A stretch of DNA of 20,304 bases from IMG/VR virus record IMGVR_UViG_3300031857_001738, positions 1-20,304 of that record. One strand, given 5' to 3'. Under the pieces are notes generated by a model. The model did not search any database. It worked only from the letters and a program-made list of their open reading frames with translations, and was not told where the DNA came from. Made by a program: the position numbers and the translations under genes. The DNA is from a virus. Position 1 is the first letter of the stretch. The number at the start of each line of letters is the position of its first letter. Positions 14,499-18,756 of the stretch are shown piece by piece.

Positions 14499-14881
14499 CT
14501 GTCCTCCTGTCCAAATTTGGACACTAGCAAGCGGCTCGCACGGGGTGAAGGCCTGTACCGCTTGCGCTGGGCTGCATCCATATAAGACTGGAGGCAGCGT
14601 TGCATTGTGGCATGGGTTATGCGCGTCCACTTCAGAGCGTTACGCATAGCCCACTCCCAGGCCGCAGCTTCACGGTCTAGCCGTGCCTTGGGTTGGTCGC
14701 CTACGATGTGACCGATCTCGTGAAGAGCAACAGCGTAGGTCTTCTGTGTCTTGACAGGACGCAAGCGAACGCGCCTAGTTTTTACCCAGGCGCGTCCACT
14801 CGTCCCATCTTTCCATGTCACTGCTATTGTGTGTTGCAGTAGCAGGGATATGATGTGGTTGGCGAGTTGTTTTGTGTTCAT
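14495..14881 (-). CDS. HEIGH zinc-metallopeptidase-like protein (128 aa)
   Basis: Residues 47-75 read KTYAVALHEIGHIVGDQPKA and then RLDREAAAWEWA. HEIGH (54-58) is an HExxH zinc motif and E71 is the expected third ligand, the layout of ImmA/IrrE-like and related small phage metalloproteases. No DNA-binding domain is attached. ImmA-type enzymes cut phage repressors; whether this one cuts a repressor is unknown. The start ATG is only 4 bp from palindrome copy D; the best GGAGG site lies beyond the palindrome, about 24 bases upstream. The 3' end reads through copy C. Confidence 0.8.
   Translation of the reverse strand: MNTKQLANHIISLLLQHTIAVTWKDGTSGRAWVKTRRVRLRPVKTQKTYAVALHEIGHIVGDQPKARLDREAAAWEWAMRNALKWTRITHATMQRCLQSYMDAAQRKRYRPSPRASRLLVSKFGQEDR
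14509..14522. repeat. Palindrome GTCCAAATTTGGAC, copy C
   Basis: Perfect copy 10 bp upstream of the ATG at 14498 and followed by AGGAGG on the - strand. It also forms the last codons of the HEIGH gene, encoding SKFGQ. Confidence 0.85.
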
Positions 14882-14885
14882 AAGT

Positions 14886-14899
14886 GTCCAAATTTAGAC
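14886..14899. repeat. Palindrome family, copy D (one mismatch)
   Basis: On the + strand GTCCAAATTTAGAC, flanked symmetrically by AGT and ACT. It sits 4 bp upstream of the HEIGH gene start. The mismatched base makes the TAA stop codon of the clamp-like gene (14894-14896). The ribosome site GGAGG lies on the far side of the palindrome. Confidence 0.75.
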
Positions 14900-15457
14900 A
14901 CTGTACCTCCTGGCTTTGTACCCAGCAGCTTCTCGCACGGGCATCAAGAGAGACTGCACGTCCTGCCCGTCTTCCCGCGCAGATTCGAGGATGATGGCGT
15001 TGTTGTTGGGATTGTGCGGGTGAACATACATCCGCACGCAATCATCCGCAGCGCCGTGGATCTCCAGGAGATCCTTCATCATCTTGGGGTTGAAGACGAT
15101 GCAGATGTGGTCACCCGTCTTAGACGGGATAACCCGCAGGTAATCCGGGAAGCCTACTTCCAGCGGCTCGAAGGTAGTCTTACTCGCCCTGGTGCGGAAG
15201 GATATGTCTGCGGCAGTGGCCCCCATAACCTCGATGGGTTCCTTCCCTGCCATCTTAGACAGCGAGATGGCATCTGTCGCTTTCAGGACTACGTGACGGT
15301 CCATCTTGTCCTGTACGAACAGGTGCTTGACCCGTGTCAGACGGTGGTTGTCCGTTGCCACTGTCTCTTTATTGGTAATGAAGATCCCGTTCAGGGTGAA
15401 CCGGGAAGCCTCCTTCGATACGATCTTCTGGATCATCAGGCTTAGTTTGGTAAGCAT
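14894..15457 (-). CDS. Short beta-sliding-clamp-like protein (DnaN-like)
   Basis: 187 residues from MLTKLSLMIQ. Residues 18-48 (RFTLNGIFITNKETVATDNHRLTRV in outline) match the LNG...ATDGHRL region of DnaN domain 2. FPDYLRVIP (103-111) matches the FPDYRRVLP at the end of that domain. FNPKMMKDLL and the final LMPVRE match the last half of domain 3 (MPMRL end). Domain 1 and the first half of domain 3 seem absent, against about 366 residues in cellular DnaN. It could form a smaller ring or act on the host clamp site. Ribosome site AGGAGAAAA. Its stop codon lies inside palindrome copy D. Confidence 0.8.
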   Translation of the reverse strand: MLTKLSLMIQKIVSKEASRFTLNGIFITNKETVATDNHRLTRVKHLFVQDKMDRHVVLKATDAISLSKMAGKEPIEVMGATAADISFRTRASKTTFEPLEVGFPDYLRVIPSKTGDHICIVFNPKMMKDLLEIHGAADDCVRMYVHPHNPNNNAIILESAREDGQDVQSLLMPVREAAGYKARRYSV

Positions 15458-15478
15458 AGGTTTTCTCCTAGTTGGTTT

Positions 15479-15492
15479 GTCCAAATTTGGAC
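15479..15492. repeat. Palindrome GTCCAAATTTGGAC, copy E
   Basis: Perfect copy 21 bp upstream of the clamp-like gene start. AACCAACTAGGAG lies between it and the ATG on the - strand. Confidence 0.85.
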
Positions 15493-15493
15493 A

Positions 15494-15537
15494 GAGTACA
15501 GTGTACTCATCCAAGCACACTCATAGAATGTGCTTGG
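15494..15537. repeat. Two hairpins between clusters
   Basis: GAGTAC-AGT-GTACTC at 15494-15508 and a 9-bp stem CCAAGCACA / TGTGCTTGG at 15511-15537 with a 9-base loop. They fill the gap between the end of the 96-aa gene (15546) and palindrome copy E. No U-run follows, so termination is uncertain. Confidence 0.55.
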
Positions 15538-15545
15538 TCAGTACG

Positions 15546-15836
15546 CTACTCGTAGCGTGGCCGCTTCTCAGGGAAGTACTTTGGCGCGTGATCTTCATGC
15601 ACCTCAGCAAAGTACAACCCCTCAGAAAGTACGCTGCTCATGTCAGGCCGATCTAGATTAGGCCCGAATGTGCGGGAATTTAGCTTGTCATTCAAGCGCC
15701 TACTGTATTCGTAGGCCTTGTCTTCTGAGCGAAACAGGCGAACTGTTCGCGCCAGTTCACCTACCGTGTAATACCAACCGCCCTCTTCTGGCCCACCGTA
15801 GGCGAGGTCTTGGAGATATACGCTGACAAGATACAT
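15546..15836 (-). CDS. Conserved phage protein (96 aa), unknown function
   Basis: Starts MYLVSVYLQDLAYGGPEEGG and continues WYYTVGELARTVRLFRSEDKAYEYSRRLN, then SVLSEGLYFAEVHE and a C-terminal PRYE. From memory it belongs to a recurring phage family without known function. It looks like a small alpha/beta protein. AGGAGGAAC lies directly upstream and 8 bp separate it from the Cys-rich gene, so it is the last member of the cluster starting at 16419. Confidence 0.8.
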   Translation of the reverse strand: MYLVSVYLQDLAYGGPEEGGWYYTVGELARTVRLFRSEDKAYEYSRRLNDKLNSRTFGPNLDRPDMSSVLSEGLYFAEVHEDHAPKYFPEKRPRYE

Positions 15837-15844
15837 AGTTCCTC

Positions 15845-16126
15845 CTAGCACCCGCAGCAGGGATAGTCCTCGTGACCGCACGCCATGCGCCCTACACATC
15901 TCCCTTCTGGAGTGTACAGGCCGCGAGGGTCAGCCTTGCTGGCGTAGTAGCCAGCAGGGCGATAGGGCGAGTAAAGGCGTTGGCCTGTCGCCTTGCCCTT
16001 GCGCTTTGGCGCTGGGCAGGTTGGGCAGTAGATGCCCAACAACTTCTGGTAGTTAGCGCGAGATCCCGCGCTGATAGAGGCACCGCACGATCCGCAGGTG
16101 CCGGGATATTTTGTTGTTAGTACCAT
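15845..16126 (-). CDS. Cys-rich zinc-ribbon-like protein (93 aa)
   Basis: Starts MVLTTKYPGTCGSCGASISA. The CGSCG pair (about 10-14) and CPTCP (about 34-38) form a zinc ribbon of the kind used for nucleic-acid or protein contacts. A second Cys cluster, CVGRMACGHEDYPCCGC, closes the chain, and the middle is basic (PAPKRKGKATGQRLY). The start overlaps the end of the 100-aa gene by 10 bp. No ribosome site is clear, so translation is probably coupled. Possible nucleic-acid-binding regulator; unproven. Confidence 0.75.
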   Translation of the reverse strand: MVLTTKYPGTCGSCGASISAGSRANYQKLLGIYCPTCPAPKRKGKATGQRLYSPYRPAGYYASKADPRGLYTPEGRCVGRMACGHEDYPCCGC

Positions 16127-16419
16127 GATTTTTCTAGTACCGTGCAAAACTGGTTCCACGCATGGCCGCGCCGGGTCCAAGGGTTGCCCGCTCTGATGGC
16201 CCGCGCCATAGATCCGGTCATCACGTCATCTTCCGGGTGCTGGTCGCGCCGGAACTCTGGCTCGTTGCCGTCCCAATTGGACGTGTTAGCGCCGTCGAGT
16301 ATCCCGACCACGTCTGCAGCGGCCCAGTCGGGCCGATCGTAGGAGTGGCAGTAGTCGGGCGTGATCAGCGTGATCCCGCCACCGTTGTCGAACAGCAGTT
16401 CGAATTTTATGTAATTCAT
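16117..16419 (-). CDS. Hypothetical protein (100 aa)
   Basis: Starts MNYIKFELLFDNGGGITLIT and continues with an acidic, Trp- and Asp-rich middle (ANTSNWDGNEPEFRRDQHPEDDV) and a C-terminal helix. The ratio of acidic to basic residues and the length leave open a DNA-mimic or interaction protein, but there is no direct support. TAGGAG precedes the start, behind a TTGG repeat and palindrome copy F. Confidence 0.75.
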   Translation of the reverse strand: MNYIKFELLFDNGGGITLITPDYCHSYDRPDWAAADVVGILDGANTSNWDGNEPEFRRDQHPEDDVMTGSMARAIRAGNPWTRRGHAWNQFCTVLEKSWY

Positions 16420-16448
16420 AGTAGGCTCCTATTGGTTGGTTGGTGTTT

Positions 16449-16480
16449 AGACTGTCCAAATTTGGACACTTAGACAGTCT
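16449..16480. repeat. Inverted repeat enclosing palindrome copy F
   Basis: AGACTGTC (16449-16456) and GACAGTCT (16473-16480) are perfect 8-bp complements that can pair with the palindrome in the loop. The alternative is pairing within the palindrome itself. The repeat overlaps the last codons of the 257-aa gene. Confidence 0.5.
16454..16467. repeat. Palindrome GTCCAAATTTGGAC, copy F
   Basis: Perfect copy 34 bp upstream of the ATG at 16419, the most distant of the set. TTGGTTGGTTGGTG (16432-16445) lies between it and the ribosome site. Confidence 0.85.
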
Positions 16481-17243
16481 GGATCTGAACGAGCTTGGAG
16501 GCACGGGCAAGAGCTTGCATGGCAAGCCGACCGTGCTTCTGGATCACGATGTCCTTCCGGGCGTCCGTATTGCCACGCTTGCCATCGCACAGACAGCAAT
16601 CGTGACAGGTTGTCAGGTTCCCGGCCTCGTCACTCTTAGGACACACTATCTCCCCCAACATCCTGGCGCTGTTCCCGTAGGGCGACACACGGAACGTGCG
16701 CCAACCTGCTAGCTTGGCCCGTACTTGTTCTGTAGGGCTGTCTACGCTAGCCATCAGCCAGCGGGATAGGTCAGGACGGTTTACCCACTGATGGGTATAT
16801 CCTGTCCACTTCTTCGAGGAAGATGCGATCAAGGGGATGATCTCGTCATCCTGAATGAAGGCACCGTCTCCGTATGTGCCGATACGGGTACGTCTATTGC
16901 GGAATACCCTGGGGTACTCCGACTTGGTCAGGTAGGGATAGTTGCCACGTTGGTAGCAATCCCATACCGCCGTTACACTTTTCTGCAAGTTAACGTAGCA
17001 CTCCCGGTCTGCTACCTTGCCATCTACGATGGTTCCACGGAGTTTACAATCTCCGCAGACGTGTTCATCCGCGCCGGAATAGGTGGCGCTTGCCGGGTTG
17101 GCGTGACGATACAGGATATAAACCTGTATCATCGGGCCTGTCCCGGTGTTCTGGGATGGACGGAGAAAGCCCGTAGCGATTACTACGGTGTTCTCCGTCT
17201 CTTCAAGAATGTACCCCTGGGCAAGGGGCGTTTTCTTCTTCAT
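16470..17243 (-). CDS. Conserved Cys-rich phage protein (257 aa)
   Basis: Starts MKKKTPLAQGYILEETENTV. It contains CGDCKLRGTIVDGK (about 63-76), a downstream CYVNLQKSVTAVW, SYPRVF-like Tyr/Arg-rich stretches, and a second Cys pair set TTCHDCCLCDG near the C-terminus. Two metal sites seem likely. I have seen similar proteins in phages (CGDC plus CHDCCLC layout) but know no function. Ribosome site GGAGGACAAG lies between palindrome copy G and the ATG. It stands alone in its cluster. Confidence 0.8.
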   Translation of the reverse strand: MKKKTPLAQGYILEETENTVVIATGFLRPSQNTGTGPMIQVYILYRHANPASATYSGADEHVCGDCKLRGTIVDGKVADRECYVNLQKSVTAVWDCYQRGNYPYLTKSEYPRVFRNRRTRIGTYGDGAFIQDDEIIPLIASSSKKWTGYTHQWVNRPDLSRWLMASVDSPTEQVRAKLAGWRTFRVSPYGNSARMLGEIVCPKSDEAGNLTTCHDCCLCDGKRGNTDARKDIVIQKHGRLAMQALARASKLVQIQTV

Positions 17244-17259
17244 GTCTTGTCCTCCAAGT

Positions 17260-17273
17260 GTCCAAATTTGGAC
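17260..17273. repeat. Palindrome GTCCAAATTTGGAC, copy G
   Basis: Perfect copy 16 bp upstream of the ATG at 17243, with symmetric flanks AGT on the left and AGT on the right. Four bases separate it from the stop of the 27-aa gene. Confidence 0.85.
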
Positions 17274-17277
17274 AGTT

Positions 17278-17361
17278 CTAATAAAGGGTGATGTAAATCA
17301 CCAAAAGGAAAGCGGCTACGCCCATGAAGGCGAAGCCGTCGAGGATGTCGGACTTGTTCAT
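17278..17361 (-). CDS. 27-aa single-TM membrane protein
   Basis: Reads MNKSDILDGFAFMGVAAFLL then VIYITLY: a short polar N-terminus and one hydrophobic helix. A strong GGAGGTGG ribosome site and TAATG overlap with the preceding gene support it despite its size. It is the last gene of the first cluster. No family recognised. Confidence 0.65.
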   Translation of the reverse strand: MNKSDILDGFAFMGVAAFLLVIYITLY

Positions 17362-17486
17362 TAGTCCACCTCCAGGGCCAGCGAGGATGCGCTGACCATG
17401 CGCAGGTCAGCCCACGCCTTGTGGCGCTTGTACAGCGCCTCAACAAACCGCACCCTGGCGGCGCGGACGATCTTGCGGTTCAGCAT
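17361..17486 (-). CDS. Small basic protein (41 aa)
   Basis: Reads MLNRKIVRAARVRFVEALYK and then RHKAWADLRMVSASSLALEVD. It forms one long basic amphipathic helix and an acidic end, so RNA or membrane-surface binding is possible. TAATG overlaps on both sides. GGGGG lies about 15 bases upstream, so translation is probably coupled. Confidence 0.6.
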   Translation of the reverse strand: MLNRKIVRAARVRFVEALYKRHKAWADLRMVSASSLALEVD

Positions 17487-17644
17487 TAGTAGATCTTGAC
17501 CCCCTTATCAATCAGCACGATAACCGCATCGTGCAGTCTGGAATCGCGTACTCCGGAAACAAACAAGACCCATTGCGCGTGGGCCGTCTCGTAAGACATC
17601 CCGTAATTCTGTATAGCAAAGCCTAGCCATTCAACGTAGCTCAT
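17486..17644 (-). CDS. Hypothetical protein (52 aa)
   Basis: Starts MSYVEWLGFAIQNYGMSYET and ends LHDAVIVLIDKGVKIY. A small helical protein with a C-terminal strand. Strong ribosome site AGGAGG 7 bases upstream; TAATG overlap with the next gene. It is the first gene of a three-gene cluster and is preceded by two hairpins rather than the palindrome. No family recognised. Confidence 0.65.
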   Translation of the reverse strand: MSYVEWLGFAIQNYGMSYETAHAQWVLFVSGVRDSRLHDAVIVLIDKGVKIY

Positions 17645-17670
17645 ATAATCCTCCTAGCCTGTCTCTTCAG

Positions 17671-17712
17671 TGCGGGTAGGCTAATTCCCGCAGACACGGG
17701 TTATACCCGTGT
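17671..17712. repeat. Two adjacent hairpins after the Csx16-like gene
   Basis: TGCGGG / CCCGCA (17671-17692, 10-base loop) and the perfect ACACGGGT-TAT-ACCCGTGT (17694-17712). They lie between the Csx16-like gene stop (17719) and the next cluster. No U-run, so they are either weak terminators or RNA elements. Confidence 0.55.
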
Positions 17713-17718
17713 TTCGAC

Positions 17719-18033
17719 CTAGTACCCATCGCTGCGTGAGGTGGTCACGCAGTAGTCGAAAGCCATGACTACATACGCTTCCAGACGCGCACCAGCGGCG
17801 ACCATGTCGGCGGCGGTGTACTCCGCGCCGCGAGGCGGTGCGCCGGAGAACTCCACGGCGACGACCTCGTCTGCTAGTGCGGCGAGGGATAGCGGGATGT
17901 TACCCGCTACGACCTTGCCCCGGACATCGTCCGGGGTGGCGTTGCCCGTGATGACGGGTGCCGCCAGGAACCGGGCGTCATTGCGCCGGATGAAATCGAT
18001 AGCGGCAGGGTGCCGCGAAATGATTACGTACAT
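17719..18033 (-). CDS. Csx16-like (CRISPR-associated VVA1548 family) protein, putative type III anti-CRISPR
   Basis: 104 residues. The order of motifs follows the Csx16 family as I remember it: SRHPAAIDFI (6-15), GKVVAGNIPLSLAALA (39-54), PPRGAEYTAADM (67-77) and GARLEAYVV (81-89). The usual family pattern is SRHPGA, GDVVIGTLPVNLAA, RG-EL and GARLEEY. Csx16 proteins occur with type III CRISPR systems that signal with cyclic oligoadenylate, and recent work links them to breakdown of that messenger. In a phage with no CRISPR genes around, an anti-CRISPR role is the natural inference. GGAG lies 8 bases upstream. The start shares TAATG with a possible 31-codon leader. The last 14 residues look extra to the family. 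Confidence 0.75.
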   Translation of the reverse strand: MYVIISRHPAAIDFIRRNDARFLAAPVITGNATPDDVRGKVVAGNIPLSLAALADEVVAVEFSGAPPRGAEYTAADMVAAGARLEAYVVMAFDYCVTTSRSDGY

Positions 18034-18128
18034 TACATTTCTCCAATAGGTGAAGTGTCACCAATCAAGGGTATCCGAAGATACCCTTTGTTGATACCAC
18101 TTGAATTTCGCTCGCCTTTACTATCCAT
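18033..18128 (-). CDS. Possible 31-codon leader ORF coupled to the Csx16-like gene
   Basis: Starts MDSKGERNSSGINKGYLRIP and ends in TAATG, the same coupling seen throughout this block, with GGAAG just before the ATG. The hairpin 18067-18088 lies within it, so ribosome movement could open or close it. No family recognised and composition is not distinctive. It may be chance. Confidence 0.3.
   Translation of the reverse strand: MDSKGERNSSGINKGYLRIPLIGDTSPIGEM
18049..18088. repeat. Two hairpins in the leader of the Csx16-like gene
   Basis: GGTGA-AGTG-TCACC (18049-18062) and the perfect 9-bp stem AAGGGTATC-CGAA-GATACCCTT (18067-18088). Both would be in the 5' leader of a transcript entering the Csx16-like gene and in the start of any + strand transcript of the non-coding region. 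Confidence 0.6.
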
Positions 18129-18511
18129 ACTTCCGACAGCCGCTATTTTGTGGGTCTTTAATTCACTGTATAGTTTTATACCCCAACTACAGGTATACTT
18201 TGCTATCTCGTTTCACAACGGGTGAATTGCCCGTGGCTTGTCTCACGACAAATAGACCATCCGCACAACGGAGAACTATGCGATATAAGGGCGTGGCAGC
18301 ATCTATGCTGCCGGATAGGCTACCGTTTCTCTCACCTATCCACCATCACACTCTGTGTTCGAAGAGCTGTCACCTCTTACCGCGCTATTTAGCGCGAGTG
18401 TGTGGGCTATATTCGGTTGTCAAAGATCGAATCCCCTTCTGATCGGGGCTGGCGCAACCCGTATAGTTTCGTACGGGAATTGCATTTACCATCACTTCCC
18501 GTATGCTGTAT

Positions 18512-18551
18512 GTATAGTGCTATACGGCGTTCAGTGTATAGCGCTATACGG
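18512..18551. repeat. Iteron-like pair 1
   Basis: Two 16-mers, GTATAGTGCTATACGG (18512-18527) and GTATAGCGCTATACGG (18536-18551), 24 bp apart start to start. Each contains a palindromic GTATAG-CTATAC core. Confidence 0.8.
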
Positions 18552-18579
18552 GACGTGAATAAACAGCGTGTAAACGCGA

Positions 18580-18675
18580 GTATACGCGCTATAGGCTAGC
18601 GATTATCGCTAGCGTATAACGCTATACGGTGTTCAATGTATAGTGCTATACGGTTATGCCGAATAGCGCGTATAC
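18580..18675. repeat. Nested inverted repeats around iteron pair 2
   Basis: GTATACGCGCTAT (18580-18592) and its exact complement ATAGCGCGTATAC (18663-18675) enclose iteron pair 2. Just inside lies the perfect GCTAGCGA-TTA-TCGCTAGC (18595-18613). The segment could extrude as a cruciform or fold as one large RNA stem. Confidence 0.65.
18614..18653. repeat. Iteron-like pair 2
   Basis: GTATAACGCTATACGG (18614-18629) and GTATAGTGCTATACGG (18638-18653), again 24 bp apart, with a spacer (TGTTCAAT) nearly identical to that in pair 1 (CGTTCAGT). Together the pairs are two copies of a 40-bp unit. Confidence 0.8.
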
Positions 18676-18715
18676 AAAATGGAATAAGGGGACGCGGTTA
18701 CCCGCATCCCCTGCT

Positions 18716-18756
18716 AACTGCTAACGATACCGGAGTATCGTTATCAGTTATTTTTT
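18716..18756 (+). terminator. Intrinsic terminator, + strand
   Basis: AACTG (18716-18720) pairs with CAGTT (18745-18749); inside, after one mismatch, TAACGATAC (18722-18730) pairs with GTATCGTTA (18735-18743) around loop CGGA; then ATTTTTT (18750-18756). This is a textbook rho-independent terminator for rightward transcription. It overlaps the stop codon of the - strand gene 18748-19350. In the leftward direction no U-run follows. Confidence 0.8.

Larger units (their letters stand above)
18129..18715 (+). ncRNA. Structured non-coding region, candidate + strand RNA or origin
   Basis: No convincing gene lies here. Back-to-back inverted repeats occur at 18168-18181 (GTATA/TATAC), 18218-18234 (ACGGG/CCCGT), 18238-18251 (TTGTC/GACAA), 18295-18312 (GGCAGCAT/ATGCTGCC, 2-base loop), 18313-18341 (GGATAGG/CCTATCC), 18362-18378 (AAGAG/CTCTT), 18381-18396 (CGCGCTA/TAGCGCG), 18433-18448 (CCCC/GGGG), 18458-18477 (CCCGTA/TACGGG), then the iteron region, then 18688-18711 (GGGGA/TCCCC with GCGG/CCGC inside). 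A strong intrinsic terminator in the + direction ends it at 18756, although no + strand gene precedes it. This suggests a long structured + strand RNA, an origin of replication, or both. The promoter is not identified. Confidence 0.4.

Noticed and set aside
14855-15445. 196-codon open frame on the + strand opposite the clamp-like gene
   Set aside because: It mirrors the clamp-like gene; there is no ribosome site and no recognisable motif.
15640-15664. Near-palindrome around GATCTAGATTAGG as a further member of the palindrome set
   Set aside because: Its core is CTAGA rather than AAATTT, it lies inside a gene, and it matches the consensus poorly.
12733-17273. GTCCAAATTTGGAC as a transcription terminator
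   Set aside because: A hairpin would have only a 5-pair stem with an AATT loop and no U-run follows. The position just before ribosome sites also argues against it.
12733-17273. GTCCAAATTTGGAC as a LexA/SOS box
   Set aside because: It matches neither the CTGT-N8-ACAG type nor the GTTC-N7-GTTC type known to me, and the genes behind it are not SOS genes.
18101-18442. 113-codon open frame on the + strand in the non-coding region, starting with TTG
   Set aside because: No ribosome site, no domain character, and it runs through several perfect hairpins. It is most likely an accident of low stop density.
18410-18450. tRNA-like stretch (GATCGAATCCCC recalls a T-arm)
   Set aside because: The flanking bases cannot form a five-pair T-stem, and no acceptor or anticodon stems could be fitted on either strand.
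18512-18653. Possible CRISPR array from the repeated 16-mers
   Set aside because: Only four repeats, with spacers of 8, 62 and 8 bp, the short spacers nearly identical, and no cas1/cas2 nearby. They fit iterons or operators instead.
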